Shown: positions 49,401 through 54,026, counted from the stretch's first letter. The stretch: 64,000 bases of DNA from Kibdelosporangium philippinense (GCF_021390435.2 NZ_JAJVCN010000003.1:1989501-2053500), one strand, 5' to 3'. Program-made: numbers and translations. The notes: generated from the letters alone by a model not told the origin.

Positions 49401-50527
49401 AGAGTCCCTGTCGGGTCGACAGGTGAACGCCATGGCACGGCGTGTGCGAAGAACTCCGCGGGATAGGCGTCGACGGTGTCTGGATCCACGAGTGCGACGT
49501 CGAAAGGACCATGGTTGACCCGACTGAGAAATGCCATCACGGTAGGCAGTGCGGCGCGAGAAGTGTTTATGTTCGCGTGCAGTTGTGCGGCGACGACCTG
49601 CCGAAACCTGCGTAACCACCAGCTTTCCAATCGCGCGGTCTGCCCGATGAGCTCGTTGAGCCGGACCCGCCGGTGCTCGGGGAACTCGGGGAATCGGTCA
49701 ACCACCGCGCTGTCGGCAAGGCGGAGCAACACGTCGTTCGTGCCGGTTGCCACCTGCTGGAATCCTCCGGCGGTCGCGACCACTGTTCCCGGCGGATGCT
49801 CGGACGCCAACGACGTGACCTGGATCGACTCGACCGCGACGGCGTGGGTACCGGTCCACACCTTTGCCGTGGTGAGCGGGTTGGGGTAGGGCGCGAAATC
49901 GAGTGCGGCGACCAGACCACGAATCGACTCGGCCGGTTTGGCGAAGTCCAGCAGACCGTCGGGGCGATCATGGCGGCCGAAGTACGTGCGGCAAGCCAGA
50001 TCCTGCTCGGCCAGCACCACATCACCGGCAAGCAGCCGGGGCAGCAATTCGGTGAAAGCAGCGACTGCCTCGCTGTAACACTTGGCGTTCAACGAGAACG
50101 CGGTTTCGTCTGGATCGACGTCGAACCAGCGTTGCGTGACGATCGGCCCTTCGTCCGCAGCCTCGGTCATGACGTGCCATGTGATCGCGTGCCTGCGTAC
50201 ACCGTCGATCAACGCCCAGCTTGTCGCGTGCACACCGGCATAGCGTGGCAACGGCCCGTCATGGAAGTTGATCGCGAGCCTGCGTGGCAGGGCGAGCTCG
50301 TCCGGGGTCAGGATGACCGGGTTGACAATGCTGAACAGGTAATCGAAAGCTTTGTCCGGCAGGGTTTTCAGGCCCGGCGACGACTGGATGCCGCGCTCGG
50401 CCGCCCAGCCGGTGAGAATCGGCTCTGTGCTCACCACCGCCTTGATCACAACGCCGTTCGCGAGCAGTTGTTCCGCGCAGAGAACAGCGACAGTTCCTTG
50501 CCCGATGATCACACAGTCCACACTCAT
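30881..50527 (-). CDS. Six-module nonribosomal peptide synthetase with formylation, heterocyclisation and oxidation domains
   Basis: A single 6548-aa assembly line. Order from the N terminus: formyltransferase, A1, PCP; C, A2, PCP; C, A3, PCP; C, A4, PCP; Cy, A5 split by a flavin oxidase (Ox), PCP; C, A6, PCP, TE. No epimerase, methylase or MbtH is present. Binding-pocket residues read by eye give Gly-like, Ser, Orn, Pro/pipecolate-like, Cys, Ser. With Cy and Ox the Cys should become a thiazole. The likely chain is N-formyl-X-Ser-Orn-Pro/Pip-thiazole-Ser. I prefer ATG 50527 (MSVDCVIIGQ) to TTG 50539. Every PCP has its GGHS or GGDS serine and each C domain its HHxxxDG. It is divergent from an ABC exporter and dioxygenase and ends in a shared hairpin. 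I do not know the product. Confidence 0.95.
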   Translation of the reverse strand: MSVDCVIIGQGTVAVLCAEQLLANGVVIKAVVSTEPILTGWAAERGIQSSPGLKTLPDKAFDYLFSIVNPVILTPDELALPRRLAINFHDGPLPRYAGVHATSWALIDGVRRHAITWHVMTEAADEGPIVTQRWFDVDPDETAFSLNAKCYSEAVAAFTELLPRLLAGDVVLAEQDLACRTYFGRHDRPDGLLDFAKPAESIRGLVAALDFAPYPNPLTTAKVWTGTHAVAVESIQVTSLASEHPPGTVVATAGGFQQVATGTNDVLLRLADSAVVDRFPEFPEHRRVRLNELIGQTARLESWWLRRFRQVVAAQLHANINTSRAALPTVMAFLSRVNHGPFDVALVDPDTVDAYPAEFFAHAVPWRSPVDPTGTLADARHAVDDSLAGLAGTYPRDLLARYSIDADLPVTVTIWDGPVVFDDPDLAARYEIFCRGSAGPIADIPLVDDAERDVLLTAGKADQDSVRACVHNLFEQVAANSPDAVAVRMAEQSLTYGELDRRANQVAHCLVGKGIRTDDVVGLRMERSIDLLVGLLGILKSGAAYLPLDPRLPDRRLAFMAADAQAHLVMDTIDAGGFPDTDPDIEARPDSLAYVIYTSGTTGKPKGCAVEHQHLATTLVGAQREFGFGAMDVLPSLASPAFDISLLELLLPLISGGTTVLVDAEQVTDIVELVEHTSDATFFHAVPSLMSAWLEHAGGHYPALRCLLVGGDAVPRRLLDDLMSHFPTAQVIELYGPTEATIISTFHHVNEGTHRDVPHCIGKRFGYTSTYVLDPSRGLTPAGSPGELWLGGSTIARGYLGNDDLTAQRFAMVGGERLYRTGDLVRYLPDGSMEFLGRTDDQVKIRGFRIELSEIEHALGAQDGVDAAVVIARDTPTGKQLVAYVAADEVPGVPEFLPDYMVPAHIVRLDSLPLNANGKIDRAALPLPEARDGYLPPRTAVERELCLLWQEFLDVPQVGVHDDFFALGGHSLVASRLTVAVRARLRADVTVSTIFKNPTVEALAAHIGPRMTIPRVAERDSYPLSHAQQRIWLHEQHNPGTTTYNIPPVLIRIDGPLDVTRLDNVLKSLVDRHESLRASYHGPTQRVTTNAFQLRHTDDLSIARRFADTPFDLTVSPLRAALVRLEPEAHVLVLSVHHLAADGASFGVLFEELSALYDGRGLDDLVTRYVDYAEWDEGRAFDVSYWTDRLADLPASHGLALDRPRPRLRSHRGALVRRPLPGRDALAALARERGVTQFMILEAAFASLLHRYSGATDIVVGTPVANRENPSTAGLTGCFVNTVVLRTDFTGSPAFDEVLARTAAMATEAFEHQAAPFDMVVAQINPERDPALHPLFQVMFAVEDATAPQLTGVRTSLLDQDHRTAKFDLSLYVRDRGDSLDLMWEYATDIFDAETVAALSDSYETLVAAILAGEPRPSVLSPTQAAAIKASNDTAAPFPEHDCVHELFEAQVERTPHAVAVSFEGREMTFVELNALANQVAHTLTERGIGPDDPVGLQVERGIEMVAGIYGIWKAGAAYVPLEPSYPAARLRQMSAGLAAVLTEKDIAAARGYPDVNPARDASPNDLAYVIFTSGSTGEPKGVMVEHRALVNRIHWMAAEYRLTGSDVVLQKTPFSFDVSVWELTWPLITGARLVILRPDGHKDPDHLVDVIKSDGVTTIHFVPSMLRAMLEHGRWHECVSVRQVFCSGEALPKSVTSAFFATGTDASLHNLYGPTEATIDVSQWTCHAGDQTVPIGHPIQNTTLSVLDEHMRDVPPGAPGELYIGGVGLARGYLHRQDLTSERFVMREGERLYRTGDLVRRRRDGALEFLGRLDHQVKIRGFRVELGEIESVLHAHPDVADAVVVARDELLVAYVVGLRQDLREYLADRLPEYLVPSVFVPLERMPLSANGKVDRNALPDPAFSAPDDTELAGAVEMELAALWQRVLKVRRVGALTNFFHAGGHSLLATRLVAEIRRRWQADISISTVFAHQTLRDLAGVVELATRRDVAPIRPVDRSGPLPVSFGQQRFWLLDQLNPETPQHAVMAAIQLDGELDVPSLERTFRKLIERHEILRTTYHRTDDGVRQDVRQGLGFELPMLDASEADVERLAREEVDKPFDLTREASLRAKVLRLGDQRHVLLLTVHHIASDGWSNGVLYEEITSLYRSETLEPQPVRYADYAVWQRTQLAGAPLAEQIEYWADELADVPVLHGLPLDRPRPAVRSHRGDTVRQVLGQELTAAVRALALDSGSTLFMVLHAGFAALVARYSNADDVVVGTTLANREQAEVSRLVGPFMNPVALRADFRADPTFTELLAENRRRALGAYEHQQVPFEQLLDRLGIERSPAYPPLIQLMLILHNNDGGFFELPGVRGTVLRFEHAQARLDLILDVVERAGELEVSWEYSTDLLDRSTVERMAADFEQLLTVVTAEPEGKVAEIPLVSTVSGSGVVLDYPDKCLHELFEQCADRQPETVAVVDGTRQITYGELNAMANQVANDLIDRGAAADDLVGVHMERSIESVAAFLGILKAGAGYVPISPELPEHRVHAIVADAKPVHVLTGVETGAANHNPGRRVSSSDIAYTIYTSGSTGRPKGVRVEHRAILSSFHAWERAYRLDETRNHLQAAGIGFDVSVGDMVRALCSGGRLVICPKDTLLDPVELHALIEAQDIHFAEFVPLTLTNLVDHLDRAGARLTTLRFLVAGSDRWHGADLGKARNVVAEQTILVNSYGLTEAAVDSTYFESAAGDAIADGPVPIGRPLGNVQAYVLSPAGQPCPIGVPGELYIAGPALARDYLNDPELTEHRFVVRRGVRMYRTGDLAFWRADGQLGLLGRVDLQVKLRGARIELTEIEACLLANETVTAAVATVVDLGGTEILAAYVVATGETDLREYVEGRLPDYMVPAVVTRLDELPMNANGKVDRAALPMPVLGDDSVPDNDTERALVTLWQDLLDVAEPGVRTSFFALGGHSLLAARLVALVRDQWQADIPIRVVFEQPTIRRLARVIDAATAVPSAGIERVDRRSRLALSSAQQRLWLIDQLDQDTTQYTISTALRLMGKLDIAALRCALGDIVERHEILRTTYHSQDGLAYQVVSEPREIDLPVVTEDLDQVAMRVARARFDLTTGPMLRATLVEVAGDHHVLLLSMHHIAADGWSMGILANELTAFYRAAVRGAPNPLPPLEIQYADYAAWDRQRPVGDTEFWLDRLADLPSIHGLPLDHPRPARQSHRGATHVTTVDSAGLRALAEEHGVTLFNVLHAAFACLLSRYADDTDIVVGTPVANRDRAETADLLGFFVNTVVLRTDLAGDPTFAELLRQSRADVMDTLDRQSVPFDVLVDELAPDRSLSHHPLFQIMLVLQNNDQGAFDLPELTASVFKPDGATAKFDLTLDVIEFPGELSLSWEYATDLFEAGTIERMAAHFGRLLSAILAEPGAPISRLSFMDDEEWRQLANWNAMAYEYDQQHLPHEYVSEQPPEAIAVTAYGEQITYGELDRRANRLAHVLIDAGVGPDVVAGILLPRSSIDLIVSVLAVFKAGGAYVALELDAPSARLEHMLRDASIETVLTTSELADRLPGKAIRVDSATVGQASDAPVERRVPQGGLAYLIYTSGSTGTPKALLQTHRTLENLVAMSPITGRMRTLQYAALSFDVSIQEIVTAWRTGSELVLISADDRMDPAAVLDMIAANRIERLFIPTAMLYLVADEYARAARDVTSLREVIVGGETLKITAAVKALIEDNGIVFVNEYGPSETHAVSYEVIEDLTVGSVPSVGHVIGNLRAYVVDRNDQVQPDGLPGELCIGGDGVALGYLNQPELTAVKFVELFGERVYRSGDRVRRLPDGRLEFFGRSDDQIKIRGYRVEIGEIEQVLQRHPAVDDVVVVARQDRQQLVAYVVGAVTGPALHEYLRSRVPDYMIPAIFVPMTALPLTKVGKVDRRRLPQPDFGTADRLAPSTPTEAVLLPIWQDVLGVEQIGVADNFFRLGGHSLLAVRLVNRISQHVGKPVPLRAVLEFPTVARLSAHIDEDSAARPQVDPLWTDPGNAFEPFPLTDIQQAYWLGRGGHFDLGNIGTHSYIEMPAQDLDITRYQRAWNRLIQRHPMLRMVLTPDGRQRILPEVGEYVLRVHDGQDRMKIRERMSHQVFSGYEWPLFEVCVSRESPARSYVHISIDAFSLDAASFLQLFDEWMRLYENPDEPLPPVDITFRDYVLSAQRLRDTEFMVPSRTYWLDRIAEFPMAPNLPFAVDPAEITTPAFEGRRHFTTPEKWAELKQFAARLSITPSVLVIGCFAEVLARWAQSPHFALNLTLFNRIEFHEQVERIVGDFTSLTLLEVDHRQAGATLVDKFAALQRRLFADLEHRHFTGVEVQRELSRRHATTVTYPVVVTSTLGLGNRSGKPGPFDSDGVYTVSQTPQVWLDFQVSEIDGALSCNWDSVSGLFPDGMLDDMFAAFIELLENVPDGQRDTLPAAHRALVAEVNDTAKDFAPSFPARLHQPLLEQIRLRGDKVAVVASGRRVTYRELGLASQRLAARVRPGGLVAILMHKGWQQVVAALAILRAGAAYLPIDASLPAERIRQLLEIGAVEQVLTVEGVACELPTLIVDETLFADGELEFEQPRQAETDLAYVIFTSGSTGTPKGVMIDHRGALNTVLDINDRYAVTEADTVLGLSSMSFDLSVYDVFGVLGAGGTLVLPSPDESRDPQAWLHHLAGERVTLWNTVPALLQMLLDFQPARLDLRLVMLSGDWIPIDLPERLRAVAPDVLLVSLGGATEASIWSIDHVVGDVDPSWRSVPYGKALANQTFYVLKHDLSVAPVYCVGELYIGGIGLARGYWGDPAKTALRFVEHPVTGERLYRTGDLGRLRPDGTIEFLGRDDDQVKVQGHRIELGEIEARLTAHPAVRAAVVSVQDRQLAGYVVPAFDDVSIHGDVLTSEPDRAAFTLQRNGIRNLTGPARSVRALAALGEYAFGKRHYPSAGGLYPVQAYVGGHYYRPDTGELVRVSDMLTDDWTLHLVADMAAIEPMYGRNSEDFCRLEAGYLVQALRSSGVDLTPVPAADIRKACRLTDDHRVLRAYSMHFGDGVPVPARKSYRAFEPANLTEDRLLAVLPTEPELPVVVWIRDKGWFDLTEGALSARDDDRDPAVVFRYSGDVFATAAFAVLLGGPKTPETLHRAGELGQTMMTTAVEGNIGLCPIGVVDTDAVHAFLGGVITDEQIQSADVSQPVVDMAGVLKEFLGQVLPAYMVPPHILRIAEIPLSANGKVNRKALPAPDVPVPDTHVRAETATEKELAGIWQAVLGRPEVGVTDNFFDLGGDSMHAISVVTKARQAGVHFSVRDLYAQQTIAAVAAVASFVEADDDGKLEAFALLSDEQRATIEPEIGLVQDAYPLTKLQQGMIYHSLVDGERGTYHEVVSTHLRLPWDQGKFAGALREITKQHDILRTVLRYDLQLVLTRAEPVLRVHDIRHLDPQAQAAHIRAWIADERASAFEPERPAWSVVIHLRGTDELQYTLVCHHALLDGWSVAKFSEQLLALYRGEPSAGTSSYREFVAAEIAAGKSDEAIRYFSAKLADAPVPWWTGAQRHEPIRHTFEVPGVHMPAATDKAVFLAAHIVLLSLLTGSSDVVTSVVTNCRPETDGAEHALGLFLNSLPMRINRAETWEDLVADVERTLLADSAHKLCPVADIQAGTGLDLSGSLFTFVHFRQAVDVLGDDSVDTTNYLLATEVAKTGTTYRVDLVLDSGAFDAAFAERAAGLYRRILTTIGGPISNAAILGETAQPWNDTAREFPADRVMHSFFEQQAARTPDAVALVFEGRTMSYRELNERANRLAHHLIGLGAPTLVGLSAERSFEMVIGIYGIWKAGAAYVPIDPSHPPARQEQIIEQAGIRHVLTHADLAMDYQTSLDNPGRSGDRAYVIFTSGSTGTPKGVAVSHRALINRIVWMDTEFPLSDVDTVVQKTPFGFDVSVWEFTWPLAVGARLVIARPDGHRDPDYLVDLIRTQGVTTLHFVPSMLRAMLQHGRWAECGSVRQVFCSGEALPHSLAADFFASGTDAALVNLYGPTEAAIDVSYWRCDPADEAVPIGYPIHNTRLHVLSDDRQPLPVGVPGELYIGGTGLADGYLGRPDLTAERFVTVDGERLYRTGDLVRRRTDGALEFLGRLDHQVKIRGVRIELGEIEAVLAGHPDVADVVVIARAERLVAYVVAPAGTDLRSYLASRLPDYLVPAAFVTLPALPLSANGKIDRKALPDPERAATAVAPRDTLEARVCEIAGSVLGGIEVGVHDPFFEVGGDSLKLIRLAGAIKQHLGVALPVMTLFEASTVARMAELIRGTDNTEQVVHRLTPPRPDATVTVLCVPYAAGDGVIYKELADRVASDIALFSVTNPRTFDADDPTQVAAFVDRCAEEIQREITGPVIVWGHCVGYALALVLAKRLPDVRAVCLGGVVIDADHAERDLSFTDVDVVDVLTTAGLSEVQGSITGEEWAEVAAKFRHDTVLSVRCDRDFFAGEPLPVPVYCVVADDDPLTPDWRENAANWASVSGDLRVVALDDGGHYFVTTRSVAVAALLAEITSETVL
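34480..38465 (-). other. NRPS module 5: Cy-A5(Cys)-Ox-PCP
   Basis: The condensation position is a heterocyclisation domain with the DxxxxDxxS motif (DAFSLDAAS, about 38070). A5 pocket residues are D-L-Y-N-M-S-L-I-W-K, a Cys code. A flavin-dependent oxidase domain (about 34940-35840) interrupts A5 between its core motifs; it has RHYPSAGGLYPVQAYV, typical of SagB/McbC-like and EpoB-type Ox domains. The A domain resumes with PLSANGKVNRKALP. The PCP has GGDSMHAI (about 34660). The expected product is a thiazole. Confidence 0.88.
38520..41525 (-). other. NRPS module 4: C-A4(Pro/pipecolate-like)-PCP
   Basis: The C domain has HHIAADG (about 41140). A4 pocket residues are D-V-Q-L-I-G-E-A-V-K, sharing 7 of 10 with both the Pro code DVQLIAHVVK and the pipecolate code DFQLLGVAVK. 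A cyclic imino acid is therefore likely, but Glu at position 322 is unusual and a hydroxylated or otherwise modified substrate is possible. PCP has LGGHSL (about 38635). Confidence 0.6.
41580..44545 (-). other. NRPS module 3: C-A3(Orn)-PCP
   Basis: The C domain has HHIASDG (about 44140). A3 pocket residues are D-V-G-E-V-G-S-V-D-K, which match the ornithine code DVGEIGSIDK at 7 of 10 positions; the others are Ile/Val swaps. No ornithine N-hydroxylase gene lies in the island, so plain Orn is more likely than hydroxyornithine. PCP has LGGHSL (about 41680). Confidence 0.78.
44590..47475 (-). other. NRPS module 2: C-A2(Ser)-PCP
   Basis: The C domain has HHLAADG (about 47110). A2 pocket residues are D-V-W-H-F-S-L-I-D-K, a standard Ser code. 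PCP has AGGHSL. The sequence is closely similar to module 6 around the A-domain core (FDVSVWE, VPSMLRAML, VFCSGEALP), suggesting that the two Ser modules arose by internal duplication. Confidence 0.85.
47500..50527 (-). other. NRPS module 1 (loading): formyltransferase-A1-PCP
   Basis: The formyltransferase has the Asn-His pair in INFHDGPLPRYAG (about 50260) and the Asp in DEGPIV, so the formyl-THF N-H-D triad is intact. A1 (about 47740-49120) has pocket residues D-I-L-H-L-G-L-I-I-K, closest to the Gly code DILQLGLIWK (8 of 10); hydroxyphenylglycine is a weaker match. F-A(Gly) loading modules are known from oxazolomycin- and inthomycin-type pathways. A linker of about 120 residues between F and A1 resembles the end of a C domain. 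The PCP serine is in LGGHSL (about 47620). Confidence 0.8.
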
Positions 50528-50739
50528 GTACACATCCAAAGCACCGTGACAAAACAGGCATTCGCAGGGCAGACCTGCGCCAGTGTAGAAACGCTTTCCT
50601 GGGCCGGACCGCCGAACACCACTTGCGAGCAGGCAGGTTTTGCCACCCGATCAGCCGCCCGAAAGTCCCATACCCGAGTGGCCCACCAGGCACAGGATGA
50701 AGAATCCGCGGACCATGCGAACATCACGAGCGGGGAAGC
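50528..50739. promoter_or_regulatory. Divergent promoter region of the NRPS island
   Basis: A 212-bp gap between the NRPS and the ABC transporter gene. It must hold both promoters. I looked for an iron-box (IdeR/DmdR type) and found none. Short inverted pieces (for example gcaggtctgccctgc on the minus strand, 50568-50582) are present, but none is compelling. Confidence 0.4.
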
Positions 50740-52422
50740 ATGATCAGAGATCATCTGTCACGCCGTCGCGGACAGATACTGGTGGCGATCGTTCTGTCAG
50801 CGGCAAGTGCCGGATTCTCCATCGTACTGCTCGGCTACCTCAACCGGCTGGCCGCCGACGGGGTGGCTGGTGGAGTCGCACAGGCACTGCCGGTGGGCAT
50901 CGGCTTGATCCTGATCATGTTCGTGACCAGCATCGCTTCCGGAACGTACCTGGCCAGGTTCGGCTCGGCGACGATCGCGGAGGTGCGCGCGGACCTCTGC
51001 CTTCGCTACCTCAAGCTGGACTACGAAAAGCTGCTCGAAATCGGCAAACATCAGGTGACCGGCAGCCTTGTCGCCGACGTCGGCAGACTTGCCACACTGT
51101 TCACGGTACTGCCATTGTTCTTCTTCAACGGAATGATGGTGCTGTTCTCGTTCGGCTATCTCGGCATCATCTCGTGGCAGCTTTTTCTCATTTTTGCCGC
51201 ATTCATGGCATTCGCCATCGGTTCGTCGCTCTATCTCATGGGCAAAGGCGCTCGCGCGATGGCGGCAATCCGTGACGAGGAAGACGAACTGTTCGAGCAC
51301 TTTGCCGCAATCGCGAACGGCAAGAAAGAACTCCTGCTCAACCCGGCGAGAGCCGATCATTTCTCCGGCGTCGTCGGCGAATCGATCGAGCGCAACCGCA
51401 AGCTCGGTTACGCGCTGCAGAAGTGGTGGAACCACGGCGGCACGTGGTCGAGCACGATGATCTTCACCGCACTGTTCACGGTAGTGCTGCTCGGCACAAG
51501 CTGGCTCGACGTACCGCCGGTGACCCTGATGCAGTTCGTCATCGTGGTGCTGTACCTGATGAATCCGTTGAACTACGTGATCGTGGCGTCGCAGGACATC
51601 GCACAGGGCTTCGCCAGCGCACGCAAGATGAGCTCGCTCGGCCTGACCGCACCGGTGACCACATCCCCGGCAGCAGCGAAACCCGCGCAGTGGCAGCAGA
51701 TCACCGCATCCGGCCTGCGCTACCGGTACAACGCGTCGGACGCGCACGGTTTCGCGTTCGGCCCCGTGGACCTCACGGTCAACCGAGGCGAGATCCTGTT
51801 CGTCATCGGCGGCAACGGAAGCGGCAAGTCGACCCTCGCGCTGCTGCTGACCGCGCTGATCAAGCCGGACGGCGGGCACCTCGCCGTCGACGGCGAGCCG
51901 GTCGGCGACGTGCCGGGCTACCGGCAGCTGTTCAGCACAGTGTTCTTCGACTTCCACCTGTTCGGCCACGTCGTCGACCGGACAGGCAAGCCCGCACCGG
52001 ACAAGACGCTCACCACCCTGCTGCGAAAGATGGACCTGCAAGACAAGGTCAGCTCGTCAGGCGGCAAACTGTCCACAATGGACTTGTCGCAGGGCCAGCG
52101 GAAACGGCTGGCCCTCGTACAGGCCTATGTGGACGATGGCGAGATCTTCCTTTTCGACGAGTGGGCAGCCGACCAGGACGCTGAGTTCCGCCGCTACTTC
52201 TACCTCGAACTGCTGCCAGAGCTGCGGGCGCGTGGCAAGACAGTCATCGCCGTCACCCACGACGAGAAGTACTTCGGCCAGGCCGACCGCCTGGTGAAGC
52301 TGGAACAGGGCCAGATCAGCCCGGCAGGCGCACAGGATCACGGAGGAACCACCCCATGCACCCCTTCAACGACGCCGTCGAACAGTACGAACGAGACGGT
52401 TTCGCCATCTTCCGCAACGTGA
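50740..52422 (+). CDS. ABC transporter, cyclic-peptide/siderophore exporter type (fused TMD-NBD)
   Basis: A 560-aa half transporter with six membrane segments (~10-320) and an ATP-binding domain (~330-545). Walker A is GGNGSGKST, the signature is LSQGQRKR, and Walker B is EIFLFDEWAADQD. The fused layout and the short, SyrD/PvdE-like signature suggest the family that exports NRPS products; it would work as a homodimer in the cytoplasmic membrane. It is divergent from the NRPS and 213 bp from its start, so export of the peptide is the natural role. ATG 50740 follows GCGGGGAAGC. The last 67 nt overlap the dioxygenase gene in another frame, and the Thr/Ser-rich tail may be non-essential. Confidence 0.88.
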   Translation: MIRDHLSRRRGQILVAIVLSAASAGFSIVLLGYLNRLAADGVAGGVAQALPVGIGLILIMFVTSIASGTYLARFGSATIAEVRADLCLRYLKLDYEKLLEIGKHQVTGSLVADVGRLATLFTVLPLFFFNGMMVLFSFGYLGIISWQLFLIFAAFMAFAIGSSLYLMGKGARAMAAIRDEEDELFEHFAAIANGKKELLLNPARADHFSGVVGESIERNRKLGYALQKWWNHGGTWSSTMIFTALFTVVLLGTSWLDVPPVTLMQFVIVVLYLMNPLNYVIVASQDIAQGFASARKMSSLGLTAPVTTSPAAAKPAQWQQITASGLRYRYNASDAHGFAFGPVDLTVNRGEILFVIGGNGSGKSTLALLLTALIKPDGGHLAVDGEPVGDVPGYRQLFSTVFFDFHLFGHVVDRTGKPAPDKTLTTLLRKMDLQDKVSSSGGKLSTMDLSQGQRKRLALVQAYVDDGEIFLFDEWAADQDAEFRRYFYLELLPELRARGKTVIAVTHDEKYFGQADRLVKLEQGQISPAGAQDHGGTTPCTPSTTPSNSTNETVSPSSAT

Positions 52423-53264
52423 TCGACGCGGACCTGCTCGCCGAGGCCGACCAGCACGTGAAATGGCTGACTGGCAGATACCCGGACCTGCGGCCCGAGC
52501 ACTTCCACCACCCACTGATGCGCGACGACGCGTTCTGGGTGCGACTGGTCAGCGACGAACGGTTGCTCGACATCGCCCAACTGTTCCTCGGCCCGGACAT
52601 CGCACTGTTCACCGCGCACTACATCTGCAAACCGCCATTGGACGGTCAACCCGTGCTGTGGCACCAGGACGGCGCCTACTGGAAGCTCGCCCCGATGGAC
52701 GCACTGACCCTGTGGCTCGCCGTCGACAAGACCACCCCGGAGAACGGCTGCCTGCAGATGATCCCCGGCAGTCACCGGATTCCGCTGGAAGATCCACAAC
52801 TGCGCACCGACACGCCGAACATGCTCTTCTCCTCAGCGAGCGAATCGCTCGTCCAGCAGTGGATCGACACCGCCGAAGTGGTCGAGATCGAGCTGAACCC
52901 CGGCGACGTGTCCATCCACCACCCGAACATCCTGCACTGCTCGGCGCCCAACACCTCACCAACCCGGCGCTGCGGACTGGACATGGGATTCATCCGAACC
53001 TCGACAAGCATCACCAACGAAGGCCTCTACCTCGACCCGATCCTGATGCGCGGCGCGGCGGTGGCCGGCGTCAACAACTACCGCGCATGGCCGATGTTCG
53101 ACGAAGCCAACACCATCCCGTTCAAAGGCCACGAGCAGTGGAACGACCGGGCGACGCTACGCAACATGTACGGCAGTTTCCAGTCCGGCGCGGACACCGA
53201 GACACCGATCGCCACCACCCACCGAATGATCGAACGCCTCAAGCAAGGAACCGTGAAGAACTGA
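52356..53264 (+). CDS. Fe(II)/2-oxoglutarate-dependent dioxygenase (PhyH family)
   Basis: A 302-aa PhyH-family oxygenase. The metal facial triad is visible: His and Asp in LWHQDGAYWKL, and the distal His in HHPNILHCSAPN, with an Arg (TRRCG) soon after for 2-oxoglutarate. Enzymes of this family hydroxylate amino acids or finished natural products. Here it is most likely a tailoring enzyme for the NRPS product, acting on a free amino acid, a PCP-bound residue or the released peptide; Orn, the imino acid or Ser are candidate sites. ATG 52356 has GGAGGA 9 nt upstream and lies inside the end of the ABC gene, so the two are coupled. Confidence 0.88.
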   Translation: MHPFNDAVEQYERDGFAIFRNVIDADLLAEADQHVKWLTGRYPDLRPEHFHHPLMRDDAFWVRLVSDERLLDIAQLFLGPDIALFTAHYICKPPLDGQPVLWHQDGAYWKLAPMDALTLWLAVDKTTPENGCLQMIPGSHRIPLEDPQLRTDTPNMLFSSASESLVQQWIDTAEVVEIELNPGDVSIHHPNILHCSAPNTSPTRRCGLDMGFIRTSTSITNEGLYLDPILMRGAAVAGVNNYRAWPMFDEANTIPFKGHEQWNDRATLRNMYGSFQSGADTETPIATTHRMIERLKQGTVKN

Positions 53265-53342
53265 GGAGCCGTCGGCACTCCCCGCGCCGACAACTTCGAA
53301 TGGCCCAGCCATGCGAATCCGCCCGGCCATTCACCACATCCA

Positions 53343-53357
53343 GTGACAGACTGTCAC
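53343..53357. promoter_or_regulatory. Palindrome upstream of the NUDIX gene
   Basis: GTGACAG-A-CTGTCAC is a perfect 7-bp inverted repeat with a 1-nt centre, 66 bp before the NUDIX start and 79 bp after the dioxygenase stop. It may be an operator. Confidence 0.4.
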
Positions 53358-53423
53358 CCTCCGTCGCTCGTTGCGGGAACGTTACCGGTGAGCAGCCAGT
53401 CACCGACTTCGGAGGACGCCTCG

Positions 53424-53861
53424 ATGAGCCAGCCCGACTACGTTCCGCGCACATTTCCCGTCTCGATCAAGGGCGTGGTCGTGCGCGACGGAAAAGTGCT
53501 GCTGCTCAAGAACGAGCGGAACGAGTGGGAACTACCTGGAGGCCGGATCGAACTCGGCGAGACACCCGAAGAGTGCGTCGCACGCGAGATCACCGAAGAG
53601 ACCCAGTGGAAGGTGACCACCGGGCCGATCCTCGACACCTGGATGTACTACATCGACGTGGCCGAGAAGCACGTGTTCATCGTGACCTACGGCTGTTACG
53701 TGAACGGCGACACCGAGCCAGTGCTTTCCCATGAACACAAGGAAATCGGCCTGTTCACCGAACACGAGGTGCCCACTTTGACCATGCCGGACGGCTACAA
53801 GCGCTCGATCGCCACTTGGTACGACCGGCTGCGCGAGGACACCCCGGAACTGATCGGATAA
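53424..53861 (+). CDS. NUDIX hydrolase
   Basis: A 145-aa NUDIX protein. The box is complete: GGRIELGETPEECVAREITEET, with the GX5EX7REUXEE spacing. NUDIX enzymes hydrolyse nucleoside diphosphates linked to another moiety; the substrate is unknown. ATG 53424 has GGAGGA 9 nt upstream, whereas the GTG at 53343 that opens the frame falls on a palindrome and adds no conserved sequence. It is the last gene before att2. It is on the same strand as the dioxygenase but 159 bp away, so it may have its own promoter. A link with peptide synthesis is not evident. Confidence 0.9.
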   Translation: MSQPDYVPRTFPVSIKGVVVRDGKVLLLKNERNEWELPGGRIELGETPEECVAREITEETQWKVTTGPILDTWMYYIDVAEKHVFIVTYGCYVNGDTEPVLSHEHKEIGLFTEHEVPTLTMPDGYKRSIATWYDRLREDTPELIG

Positions 53862-53962
53862 GGCGGACGGTGCTGCGCGGAGCTGAGCAGGTTCGCCACC
53901 GAGCCTGTTTGCCCCACCTGCCATGCCAGCGCCAAGCACCAAACCGGCGTCGATCCCGGCTC

Positions 53963-54005
53963 CTCGGGCTCACAAGTCGCCGCCTCTGACGGCGCAACCC
54001 TCTGA
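53963..54005 (+). pseudogene. Integrase 3'-end remnant (element I)
   Basis: The last codons read GSQVAASDGATL and stop, matching the end of the dead integrase at 30070-30100. The rest of the gene is gone. It is followed by a hairpin and att2 at the same spacing as at att1. Confidence 0.65.
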
Positions 54006-54026
54006 CCGGTCAGCTCCTGAACGACA

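Noticed and set aside
50528..50739. Possible iron-box that would mark the NRPS as a siderophore pathway
   Set aside because: I found no sequence like the TTAGGTTAGGCTAACCTAA consensus, and no hydroxylase or uptake gene lies in the island.
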